From the NCBI GenBank assembly GCA_012274165.1, contig JAAPAA010000230.1, positions 1-7,197 of the forward strand: a stretch of DNA of 7,197 nt, read 5' to 3'. The notes below the pieces were generated by a model, which made no database searches, was not told where the DNA came from, and worked only from the letters and a program-made list of their open reading frames with translations. A program made the translations under genes and the position numbers. The DNA is from Thiobacillaceae bacterium (GTDB lineage: Bacteria > Pseudomonadota > Gammaproteobacteria > Burkholderiales > Thiobacillaceae). Positions 1 to 6,080 of this stretch are shown here, one piece after another; the first letter of the stretch is position 1, and every line of letters begins with the position of its first letter.

Positions 1-737
1 GGGGCTTCCAGCACAGCCAGCGTGGTGGGGTTGACCAATCCAATTGCCAGCGCGCCCTGTGCATGCGCCCAGTCGGCCATCGCATGCACGTCTTCCAGCA
101 CGCCGAAAAAGTTGGGCTGCGGGATCACCAGCCCGGCGAATGCACCCGGATCGGCAGGCAGAATGGTCTGACCGGTGGCGGCGTCGTAATCGAGTTCAAC
201 CAGTTCGATGCCCTGGTTCTTCACCGTGGTCAGCACCACTTTGCGGTAGATCGGATGCACGGTCTTCGGCACCAGCACGCGGCGGGAGGTCTTGTGCGCG
301 CGCACCGCCATCAACACCGCTTCGGCCAGCGCCGAGGCGCCGTCGTAGAGCGAGGCGTTCGACACATCGAGCCCGGTCAACCGGGTCATCATGGTCTGGT
401 ATTCGTAGATCAGCTGCAGCGTGCCTTGGCTCGCCTCGGCCTGATACGGCGTGTAGGCGGAATAGAATTCGCCGCGCGTGGTGATCTGCCAGATCGCGGC
501 CGGGATGTGGTGCTCGTACACGCCCGCGCCGATGAAGTTGGACCAGAAACCATCGGCCGACGCGCGTTCGTGCATCAGCCGCGTCACCGCCATTTCGGGC
601 AGGCCGTCGGGGACGTCTTTGAGCTTGCCGGTCTTGAGCGCGGGCGGGATTTCGTCGAACAGGTCTTCGATGCTGGCCGCGCCAATGGCGGTGAGCATGG
701 TGGAAACATCTTCAGGGGTATGCGGGATAAAGGGCAT
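1..737 (-). CDS. gcvPA: Glycine dehydrogenase (decarboxylating) subunit 1, P-protein alpha subunit (partial, runs off left edge)
   Basis: Reading the minus strand from the ATG at 735-737 gives 245 uninterrupted codons to the window edge. The start reads MPFIPHTPEDVSTML, followed by IGAASIEDLFDEIP (18-31), GAGVYEHHIPAAIWQI (70-85), YTPYQAEASQGTLQLIYEYQ (95-114) and NASLYDGASALAEA (127-140), all typical of the alpha subunit of two-subunit P-proteins. Subunit 1 is usually about 450 residues, so roughly the N-terminal half is present. With GcvPB it decarboxylates glycine and passes the aminomethyl group to lipoyl-GcvH. The PLP lysine sits in the beta subunit, expected further left outside the window. 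It is third in the gcvT-gcvH-gcvPA order and should share the glycine riboswitch. No Shine-Dalgarno motif is visible: the bases before ATG (CCTGACCAAC) belong to a heptamer repeat array ending at the start codon. Family and start follow from sequence; the operon is inferred. Confidence 0.96.
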   Translation of the reverse strand, partial: MPFIPHTPEDVSTMLTAIGAASIEDLFDEIPPALKTGKLKDVPDGLPEMAVTRLMHERASADGFWSNFIGAGVYEHHIPAAIWQITTRGEFYSAYTPYQAEASQGTLQLIYEYQTMMTRLTGLDVSNASLYDGASALAEAVLMAVRAHKTSRRVLVPKTVHPIYRKVVLTTVKNQGIELVELDYDAATGQTILPADPGAFAGLVIPQPNFFGVLEDVHAMADWAHAQGALAIGLVNPTTLAVLEA

Positions 738-738
738 G

Positions 739-848
739 TTGGTCAGGGGTCAGGATTCAGAGATCAGGTATTCGGGGGGGGGGGACTCAGTGCCCGGTCC
801 AGGTGCGCGGCAAAGCTGCACATTCCCTGACCTCTGAATCCTGCCCCC
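739..848. repeat. Heptamer inverted-repeat element, copy A (gcvPA-gcvH spacer)
   Basis: On the + strand the left arm is a run of 7-base units: TTGGTCA (739), GGGGTCA (746), GGATTCA (753), GAGATCA (760), then a degenerate unit. The right arm has complementary units TGACCTC (828), TGAATCC (835) and TGCCCCC (842). Bases 746-768 and 826-848 are inverted repeats matching at 21 of 23 positions. The core before the right arm (805-830, ending AGCTGCACATTCCCTGA) resembles that of the copies at 1270-1357 and 6081-6194. A run of 11 G (774-784) lies between the arms. The element fills nearly all of the 112-base spacer and stops one base short of the gcvPA start codon. Confidence 0.85.
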
Positions 849-849
849 C

Positions 850-1239
850 TCAATGCGCTTCCGATTCGACCAGCTTCTGATACGCCGCTGCGTCCATCAG
901 CTCGGCAACATCCGCTGCATTGGCGGGCTTCAGTTTGAACATCCACGCGCTGTAAGCATCCTTGTTGATCGCTTCCGGGCTGGACTCAACTTCGGCATTG
1001 GCGGCGATGACTTCCCCCGCAACCGGCGCGTAGACGTCGGATGCGGCTTTCACCGATTCGACCACCGCGCACTCTTCGCCCTTGCTCAGGGCGCGGCCCG
1101 CAGCGGGATTTTCGATGAACACCATGTCGCCCAGCAGATCCTGCGCGTGGTGGGTGATGCCAACGGTCAGCGTGCCGTCGGCTTCGACGCGCACCCATTC
1201 GTGGCTGGGGGTGTATTTGAGATTAGCGGGGATGGTCAT
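850..1239 (-). CDS. gcvH: Glycine cleavage system H protein (lipoyl carrier)
   Basis: This is a 129-residue protein, the usual H-protein length. It carries the lipoic acid arm that shuttles the aminomethyl group from P-protein to T-protein and is then reoxidised by L-protein. The N-terminus (LKYTPSHEWVRVE, 7-19), GITHHAQDLLGDMVFIE (27-43) and the lipoylation motif ESVKAASDVYAPVAGEV (61-77, acceptor lysine K64) are clear, as is the C-terminal segment with AYSAWMFKL. The start is supported by AGGAAG at 1247-1252, seven bases upstream of ATG, one of only two good ribosome binding sites in the window. It lies between gcvT and gcvPA, with a heptamer repeat element in the spacer on each side. Function is certain at family level; riboswitch control is inferred from position. 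Confidence 0.97.
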   Translation of the reverse strand: MTIPANLKYTPSHEWVRVEADGTLTVGITHHAQDLLGDMVFIENPAAGRALSKGEECAVVESVKAASDVYAPVAGEVIAANAEVESSPEAINKDAYSAWMFKLKPANAADVAELMDAAAYQKLVESEAH

Positions 1240-1246
1240 GTTATGT

Positions 1247-1252
1247 CTTCCT
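1247..1252 (-). promoter_or_regulatory. Ribosome binding site of gcvH
   Basis: The minus strand reads AGGAAG followed by seven bases (ACATAAC) and ATG. It is notable because most other genes here lack a recognisable Shine-Dalgarno motif. It lies outside the adjacent repeat element (1270-1357), leaving about 30 bases of unique sequence before gcvH. Confidence 0.75.
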
Positions 1253-1269
1253 GGGTAGTTGAATATCCA

Positions 1270-1357
1270 AGGATCAGGGGTCAGGGTCAGGGGTCAGGAA
1301 AAACGCGTGGCGCAGCCGCACATACCCTGAATCCTGAACCCTGAATCCTGACCCCTC
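1270..1357. repeat. Heptamer inverted-repeat element, copy B (gcvH-gcvT spacer)
   Basis: The left arm on the + strand has units AGGATCA (1270), GGGGTCA (1277), a 6-base GGGTCA (1284) and GGGGTCA (1290). The right arm is a regular heptamer run: TGAATCC (1328), TGAACCC (1335), TGAATCC (1342), TGACCCC (1349). The core (1305-1330, ending AGCCGCACATACCCTGA) matches copies A and C and has the same orientation. The right arm ends immediately after the gcvT stop codon. The arms can pair, but less perfectly than in copies A and C because of the 6-base unit. Confidence 0.83.
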
Positions 1358-2467
1358 CTAAATTAATACTTTGCCGTTACGCACGAACGGATATTTCACC
1401 ACTTTCGCGCGCAATTTTTTGTCACGGATTTGAACTTCGACTTCCTGGCCTGGCGCGATGCCGAGCGGGATGCGCGCCAGCGCAATGGATTTTTCCATCG
1501 TCGGCGAAAAAGATCCGGAGGTGATTTCACCGTCGCCGTTTTTCGTCAGAACTTTCTGATGGCCGCGCAGCACGCCCTTGTCGAGCAACAGCAGACCAAC
1601 CAGCTGTTTGGTGATTTCGCTTTTTTCCAGTGCAGCGCGGCCGACAAAGTCGCGCTCGGCCTTCATGTCCACCGTCCACGCCAGGCCGGATTCCAGCGGC
1701 GAGGTGGTTTCGTCCATGTCCTGACCGTAGAGGTTCATGCCGGCTTCGAGTCGCAGGGTGTCGCGCGCACCCAGGCCGATGGGTTTGCCGCCGGCTTCCA
1801 TCAGCGCCTTCCAGAAAAACGGCGCGGATTTCGCCAGCACCATCACTTCGAAGCCATCTTCGCCGGTGTAGCCGGTGCGCGCAATGAACATCTCGCCCAT
1901 CGCGGCGGCGTTAAAAGGCTTGAGGCTGGCGGTGATGGAATCGACGCCGGGCAGTGCGTTATTCAGCGCCTGTGTCGCATTCGGGCCCTGGATCGCGATC
2001 ATCGCCAGATCGCGGCGCGGCGTGAGGATGAGCCCCATGCCCCAGTCGGCGTTCATTTTCTCCATCCAGGCAAGGTCTTTTTCGGCCGTTCCGGCGTTCA
2101 CCACCAGGCGGAACCAGCGCTCGTCCATGAAGTAGATGATGAGGTCGTCGATCACTCCGCCCGCTTCGTTCAGCATGCACGAATACAGCGCCTTGCCCGA
2201 GACTTGCAGCTTGTCGACGTTGTTGGCGACCAGCCGGCGCAGGAAGGCGCGAACGTTATCGCCCCGGATGTCGAGCGGCAGCATGTGCGAGACGTCGAAC
2301 AGTCCGCAGCCGGTGCGCACCGCATGGTGTTCCTCGATTTGCGAACCGTAATTGACCGGCATGTCCCAGCCGCCGAAATCAACCATTTTGGCGGACAGCT
2401 CGCGATGGGTGGCGTTGAGCGGGGTGTGCTTGAGCGCTGCAGGAATAGACGCGGCTTGATTTGACAT
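1358..2467 (-). CDS. gcvT: Glycine cleavage system T protein, aminomethyltransferase
   Basis: T-protein transfers the methylene group from aminomethyl-lipoyl-GcvH to tetrahydrofolate, releasing ammonia. The 369-residue product matches the usual 360-375. Recognisable blocks are KMVDFGGWDMPVNYGSQIEE (27-46), HHAVRTGCGLFDVSHM (47-62), SGKALYSCMLNEAGGVIDDL (90-109) with the conserved Asp pair 107-108, IAIQGPN, ARTGYTGEDGFEV, the LGARDTLRLEAGMNLYG folate-site region and a C-terminal barrel. The frame stays open upstream to 2554, but that extension crosses the riboswitch and has no homology to T-protein. I therefore start at the ATG 2465-2467, about ten residues upstream of where E. coli GcvT begins. 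No clear Shine-Dalgarno precedes it (TTTTTGGTCACTGTC). It is first in the gcv order, directly behind the glycine riboswitch. Confidence 0.97.
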   Translation of the reverse strand: MSNQAASIPAALKHTPLNATHRELSAKMVDFGGWDMPVNYGSQIEEHHAVRTGCGLFDVSHMLPLDIRGDNVRAFLRRLVANNVDKLQVSGKALYSCMLNEAGGVIDDLIIYFMDERWFRLVVNAGTAEKDLAWMEKMNADWGMGLILTPRRDLAMIAIQGPNATQALNNALPGVDSITASLKPFNAAAMGEMFIARTGYTGEDGFEVMVLAKSAPFFWKALMEAGGKPIGLGARDTLRLEAGMNLYGQDMDETTSPLESGLAWTVDMKAERDFVGRAALEKSEITKQLVGLLLLDKGVLRGHQKVLTKNGDGEITSGSFSPTMEKSIALARIPLGIAPGQEVEVQIRDKKLRAKVVKYPFVRNGKVLI

Positions 2468-2477
2468 GACAGTGACC

Positions 2478-2511
2478 AAAAATTTAAGGGATGCACGCTT
2501 GCGCTCCACCC
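2478..2511 (-). terminator. Candidate riboswitch expression platform: hairpin followed by T-rich tract
   Basis: Downstream of aptamer 2 the minus strand can fold GGA-GCGC (2507-2501) against GUGC-A-UCC (2496-2489) around the loop AAGC. Alternatively the GGGGU at 2512-2508 can pair with AUCCC. Either stem is followed by TTAAATTTTT (2487-2478). This resembles an intrinsic terminator, and the 5' side of the stem abuts the 3' strand of aptamer 2 P1, as an expression platform would. The stem is short and imperfect, and the tract ends only ten bases from the gcvT ATG. Control of translation is an equally reasonable reading. Confidence 0.4.
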
Positions 2512-2715
2512 CTCTGTCCTTGGTACCTGAGAGATTACGATTGCGCCAAATCAAGCCTGACGCAACCGCTGCCCCTTCGGTGGTGATCCTGCCGGGTTTG
2601 AATTAAACCCAGCGTTCACGCTCTCCAGAGTGTTCCGGTGTTGCGGTCCTTTTGCCTGAGCGATTCCGGGTGGGTTACGCCTTCGGCGGCATGCCAGGCA
2701 TGCGCTCTCCCGCAA
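2507..2715 (-). promoter_or_regulatory. Tandem glycine riboswitch upstream of gcvT
   Basis: Two glycine aptamers lie in tandem on the minus strand. Aptamer 1 (2715-2641) is closed by TTGCGG (2715-2710) with CCGCAA (2646-2641). It contains GGGAGAG, GCCGAAGGCGTAA and the 3' signature CTCAGGCAAAAGGAC. A linker of about eight bases leads to aptamer 2 (2632 to about 2507), which has CTCTGGAGAG, CACCGAAGGGGCA and CTCTCAGGTACCAAGGACAG. Its P1 pairs CTCTG (2630-2626) with CAGAG (2516-2512). These are the hallmark conserved blocks of the class, which normally turns on glycine cleavage genes when glycine is plentiful. Position directly before gcvT agrees. Identity is seen in the sequence; the direction and mode of control are taken from the family and not shown here. 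Confidence 0.96.
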
Positions 2716-2726
2716 CGGGAGGGCGA

Positions 2727-2755
2727 ACTATACCGAAGAAGCGTGGGAGCGGCTA
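2727..2755 (-). promoter_or_regulatory. Candidate sigma70-type promoter for the gcv operon
   Basis: TATAGT at 2732-2727 matches the -10 consensus at five of six positions. It would put the transcription start near 2720, a few bases before the first aptamer helix at 2715, which is where a riboswitch transcript should begin. The -35 region about 17 bases upstream (TAGCCG, near 2755-2750) is a poor match, so the promoter would be weak or activator-dependent. Confidence 0.5.
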
Positions 2756-2779
2756 GCCTTGCGCACGACCGACGTCCAA

Positions 2780-3766
2780 TCAATAAGTTAGCTTCAAATC
2801 AAAGCCCATGGGCGCCACATCGCGGACGGTCAAAGGCAGGCTCAGAGGCTGTTCGCTGCGTGGCGGAATACCCTCGGCGATGCGCTGGGGATCGTCGAGA
2901 TATTCGCTGGGGGCGAAACTGCGGCGCGCCAGCGGACGCTCGCGCTGATCGGTCAGGGTGAGTACAAGCACCGGCCAGGCCTGGGCTTGATCGGCACGAT
3001 TGCCGAGGGTGAGCACCAGTTTCAGGCGGCTGGGGGTTTCGGTTTGCAGATCGGTGCCAAGGATCTGGAGCTGCGCCAGATTTTGCGGCAGGGACAAGTT
3101 GCAACCCAAAGCGGCACAGGCCTGTTCGAGTGTGGGACGCATCTGCGGCCACTTCGCAACCAGGCTGTCGCGCAGGAAATAGCTCGTTTGAACAAGCAAC
3201 ACGATCAGCAGCAGTGCACTGCTTAGCCCCCACACCCAGGGCTTGAGACGGCGCGGCGCAGACACCCTGGCAGCAGCAATGGCATCAGGTCGCGGCGGCG
3301 CATATTCGATGCGTGCGGCAGGCGGTTCCGTTGCGGTGAAAACGGGCGCAGCGGGTGGTGCAGGCGCAGGCTCGAATTGCGGCAGCGGTCCGAAGTCATC
3401 CGGCACGGGAATATCGGGGTCGATGAGGATGATCGAGGGCAACTCAAGCGCACTGACGCGCTGGGTGATGCCGCTGGGGGTAGCGGCCTCAAGTGCAGCC
3501 TGCTCGATCGCACGCACTTCATCGGGATTGTGCCTGGTGAATGGAAACGCTGACGGTTGCGGTGTCGCTGCAGGCTCGGCTTCAGTCTCGGGCTCGAGCT
3601 CGGGTTCAGGCTCCAGCGGCGAACCGTCTTCCATCAGCAGGCTGGGATGGGCATCGAAGGCTGCGCCGCACACACTGCATTGCACCCAACCCTGCGCGGC
3701 ATCGAGCTGGTCCGCGCCGAGGCGGAACACGCTGGCGCATGCCGGGCAGGTGGTGCGAAAACTCAC
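2780..3766 (-). CDS. Zinc-ribbon (MJ0042-type) and DUF3426 domain membrane protein
   Basis: The 328-residue product starts with a small zinc ribbon: Cys7, Cys10, Cys30 and Cys33 in CPAC (7-10) and CSVCGAAFDAH (30-40). A long disordered linker (about 45-170) follows, first glutamate/proline-rich (EPEPELEPETEAEP) and later proline/alanine-rich. One transmembrane helix lies at about 177-197 (WVWGLSSALLLIVLLVQTSYF), preceded by basic residues RRLK that suggest a cytoplasmic N-terminus. The C-terminal DUF3426 domain (about 205-328) has CAALGCNLSLP near its start, which would be extracytoplasmic. The function of this family is not known to me; it commonly follows prmA in betaproteobacteria. The start is GTG at 3764-3766, overlapping the prmA stop as GTGA, so translational coupling is likely. 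A weak GGA lies eight bases upstream. No intrinsic terminator is seen after the gene. Confidence 0.9.
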   Translation of the reverse strand: MSFRTTCPACASVFRLGADQLDAAQGWVQCSVCGAAFDAHPSLLMEDGSPLEPEPELEPETEAEPAATPQPSAFPFTRHNPDEVRAIEQAALEAATPSGITQRVSALELPSIILIDPDIPVPDDFGPLPQFEPAPAPPAAPVFTATEPPAARIEYAPPRPDAIAAARVSAPRRLKPWVWGLSSALLLIVLLVQTSYFLRDSLVAKWPQMRPTLEQACAALGCNLSLPQNLAQLQILGTDLQTETPSRLKLVLTLGNRADQAQAWPVLVLTLTDQRERPLARRSFAPSEYLDDPQRIAEGIPPRSEQPLSLPLTVRDVAPMGFDLKLTY

Positions 3767-4653
3767 TGCTTGATTCCAGACAGGCGCACCCAGCCCTCGT
3801 CGAGTGTCGGCGCGTCAAACATAAACCAGTCGCGATACACCGCCATCACGTCCTCGGCCTGTTCGGCGAGGATGCCGGACAGCACCAGCTGCCCGCCTGC
3901 GCGCACCCGCCCCGCCAGCAGCGGCGCCATGCCTTTGAGCGGGTTGGTGAGGATGTTGGCGACGACGATGTCGTATTGCCCCGGCGCGAATTCGTTGGGC
4001 AGGCAGAAGTGCGCACTGACGTCGTTGAGCGTGGCGTTATCGCGCGAGGCGGTAACCGCCTGGGCGTCGATATCCACGCCGTCCACCCGCGCCGCGCCGA
4101 GTTTGACCGCCGCGATGGCGAGAATGCCGGAGCCGCAGCCATAGTCGAGCAGGGTTTCGCCGCCGCGTACGTGTTCGTCGAGCCAGCGCAAACAGAGCCG
4201 GGTGGTGGGGTGGCTGCCGGTGCCGAAAGCGAGACCGGGATCCAGCTTGAGATTGATCGCGCTGCTGTCGGGCGCGGTGTGCCAGGTCGGCACGATCCAC
4301 AGACGCGGCGAAATCGGGATCGGATCGAATTGCGACTGCGTCAGACGCACCCAATCCTGCTCGGCCACCGTTTCAACGGTGTATTGGGTGGGCGCGGTGA
4401 TACCGGCGAGCTCAGCCGCTGCCGCCAGCGTGGCAGTCACGTCGGCATCCGCCTCCAGCAGCACGACCGCGACACTGTGCGGCCACAGTTCGGCGGTCGG
4501 ATAATCCGGCTCGCCGAACAGCGGAGTTTCGTCCACCGTGCCCGCGTCAGCATCTTCCAGCGACACCGACAGCGCGCCCACCTCCATCAATGCATCGGAT
4601 AGCGGCTCAGCGGTTTTTGAATCAACGAGGATGCGTACGGATTGCCAGGGCAT
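3763..4653 (-). CDS. prmA: Ribosomal protein L11 methyltransferase
   Basis: PrmA trimethylates ribosomal protein L11 using S-adenosylmethionine. The 296 residues compare with 293 in E. coli. The N-terminal substrate-recognition domain (about 1-90) begins MPWQSVRILVD. The signature LDPGLAFGTGSHPTT spans 137-151, the SAM-binding motif LLDYGCGSGILAIAAVKLGA 168-187, the acidic strand end VDGVDID 190-196, and NILTNPL 233-239 corresponds to the family NIL-x-x-PL motif. All motifs are intact. It lies 65 bases after accC and overlaps the zinc-ribbon gene by four bases. No Shine-Dalgarno is visible before the ATG (CCGCTCACCCACT); that stretch belongs to a heptamer repeat array. Confidence 0.97.
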   Translation of the reverse strand: MPWQSVRILVDSKTAEPLSDALMEVGALSVSLEDADAGTVDETPLFGEPDYPTAELWPHSVAVVLLEADADVTATLAAAAELAGITAPTQYTVETVAEQDWVRLTQSQFDPIPISPRLWIVPTWHTAPDSSAINLKLDPGLAFGTGSHPTTRLCLRWLDEHVRGGETLLDYGCGSGILAIAAVKLGAARVDGVDIDAQAVTASRDNATLNDVSAHFCLPNEFAPGQYDIVVANILTNPLKGMAPLLAGRVRAGGQLVLSGILAEQAEDVMAVYRDWFMFDAPTLDEGWVRLSGIKQ

Positions 4654-4655
4654 AG

Positions 4656-4722
4656 TGGGTGAGCGGCGAACAGAGAGCGGTGAGGCGTGAGCGGGGTTTA
4701 CCGCTTACCGTCAACCGATCAG
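4656..4722. repeat. Heptamer array of a second word family (prmA-accC spacer)
   Basis: On the + strand the spacer splits into consecutive 7-base units: GTGAGCG (4659), GCGAACA (4666), GAGAGCG (4673), GTGAGGC (4680), GTGAGCG (4687), GGGTTTA (4694), then CGCTTAC (4702), CGTCAAC (4709) and CGATCAG (4716). The last units are approximate complements of the first. GTGAGCGG (4687-4694) can pair with CCGCTTAC (4701-4708), seven of eight positions in DNA. The word differs from the GGATTCA family of the other three elements, but the layout (forward heptamers, short middle, complementary heptamers) is the same. The array covers the whole spacer and reaches the accC stop codon. Confidence 0.6.
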
Positions 4723-6080
4723 CTCTTTGCCTCCGCCTTTTCCTCCGCCAGCTTGTGTTCCAGATAATGAATGCTGGTGCCGCCGGTGATAAACGCAGCG
4801 TCGTGCATCAGGACCTGGTGCAGCGGGATGTTGGTGTGAATACCTTCGACCACCATTTCCATCAGCGCGCCGCGCATGCGGGCGATCGCCTGGTCGCGGG
4901 TATCGCCGTAGGCGATCAGCTTGCCGATCATCGAATCGTAATGCGGCGGCACGTAATAGCCGTGATAGACATGCGAGTCGACGCGGATGCCGGGACCGCC
5001 GGGGGCGTGGTAGTTGGTCAGTTTGCCGGGGCTGGGAACAAAAGTAACCGGGTGCTCGGCATTGATGCGGCACTCGATGGCATGGCCCCTGAACTGGATA
5101 TCCTTTTGCTTCCACGGCAGTTTTTCGCCCGCCGCGACGCGGATCTGCGTCTGCACGATGTCGATGCCGGTGATGAGTTCGGTCACCGGATGCTCGACCT
5201 GCACCCGCGTGTTCATTTCGATGAAATAGAACTCGCCGTTTTCGTACAGGAACTCGAAGGTACCGGCGCCGCGATAGCCGATTTTGCGGCAGGCTTCGGC
5301 GCAGCGTTCGCCGATTTTGTCACGCAGCTTGGGATCGAGCCCCGGGGCAGGCGCTTCTTCCAGCACCTTTTGATGGCGACGCTGCATCGAGCAGTCGCGT
5401 TCACCCAGGTGGACGGCATTGCCATGCTCGTCGGCGAGAATCTGGATCTCGATGTGACGCGGCGTTTGCAGAAATTTTTCCATGTAAACCATGGGGTTGC
5501 CAAAGAAGCTCTGCGCTTCCGAGCTGGTCATGGCCACGGCATTCAGCAGCGCGGCCTCGCTGTGCACCACGCGCATGCCGCGTCCGCCGCCGCCGCCCGC
5601 CGCCTTGATGATGACCGGATAGCCAATCTTGGCGGCGATTTTGATGATGTCATCCGGGTTGTCCGGCATCGCGCCTTCGGATCCCGGCACGCACGGCACC
5701 TTGGCTTCGATCATCGCCTGCTTGGCAGTGACCTTGTCGCCCATCAGGCGGATGTTTTCCGGACGCGGCCCAATGAAGGCGAAGCCGGATGACTCGACGC
5801 GCTCGGCGAAATTGGCGTTTTCCGACAGGAAGCCATAGCCGGGGTGAATCGCCTCGGCATCGGTGACTTCCGCCGCAGCGATGATCGACGGCACATGCAG
5901 ATAACTCTGCGCCGAGGCCGCCGGGCCGATACACACCGATTCGTCGGCCAGCTTCACATACTTCGCATCGCGGTCGGCTTCGGAATAGACGACGACCGTT
6001 TTGATGCCCATTTCGCGGCAGGCGCGCTGGATGCGCAGGGCGATTTCGCCGCGGTTGGCGATCAGAATCTTTTCAAACAT
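4719..6080 (-). CDS. accC: Acetyl-CoA carboxylase, biotin carboxylase subunit
   Basis: This subunit carboxylates the biotin on AccB with ATP and bicarbonate, the first half-reaction of malonyl-CoA synthesis for fatty acids. The 453 residues are close to the 449 of E. coli AccC. Visible blocks are the N-terminal MFEKILIANRGEIALRI, the HPGYGFLSENANFA stretch, the glycine-rich ATP-grasp loop IKAAGGGGGRGMRVV, LGERDCSMQRRHQKVLEEAP, the metal/active-site segment FYFIEMNTRVQVEHPVTE, and the C-terminal PSPGK and VPPHYDSMIGKLIAYGD. No key residue appears to be missing. Start is the ATG 6078-6080, matching the family N-terminus. No Shine-Dalgarno is visible: a heptamer repeat array (6081-6194) runs to the start codon. 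It follows accB after 119 bases. Confidence 0.98.
   Translation of the reverse strand: MFEKILIANRGEIALRIQRACREMGIKTVVVYSEADRDAKYVKLADESVCIGPAASAQSYLHVPSIIAAAEVTDAEAIHPGYGFLSENANFAERVESSGFAFIGPRPENIRLMGDKVTAKQAMIEAKVPCVPGSEGAMPDNPDDIIKIAAKIGYPVIIKAAGGGGGRGMRVVHSEAALLNAVAMTSSEAQSFFGNPMVYMEKFLQTPRHIEIQILADEHGNAVHLGERDCSMQRRHQKVLEEAPAPGLDPKLRDKIGERCAEACRKIGYRGAGTFEFLYENGEFYFIEMNTRVQVEHPVTELITGIDIVQTQIRVAAGEKLPWKQKDIQFRGHAIECRINAEHPVTFVPSPGKLTNYHAPGGPGIRVDSHVYHGYYVPPHYDSMIGKLIAYGDTRDQAIARMRGALMEMVVEGIHTNIPLHQVLMHDAAFITGGTSIHYLEHKLAEEKAEAKS

Noticed and set aside
63..830. + strand open frame (255 codons) opposite gcvPA
   Set aside because: gcvPA on the minus strand explains this sequence, with clear P-protein motifs; the + frame also runs into the repeat element.
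825..849. Intrinsic terminator between gcvH and gcvPA
   Set aside because: The inverted repeat could form a strong hairpin, but no T tract follows it on the minus strand and gcvPA begins immediately after.
1430..2464. Long + strand open frame (344 codons) opposite gcvT
   Set aside because: Antisense shadow of gcvT, with no family resemblance and no ribosome binding site.
2468..2554. N-terminal extension of gcvT to an upstream ATG
   Set aside because: The extra 29 codons lie across glycine aptamer 2 and the hairpin; T-proteins do not have this extension.
3541..4602. + strand open frame (353 codons) opposite prmA and the zinc-ribbon gene
   Set aside because: It crosses the boundary of two well-supported minus-strand genes and has no domain signal.
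4659..5792. Long + strand open frame (377 codons) opposite accC
   Set aside because: It is the antisense shadow of accC, whose protein is unmistakable. Its translation is rich in His, Arg, Asp and Ala with no recognisable domain, as expected opposite a GC-rich gene.
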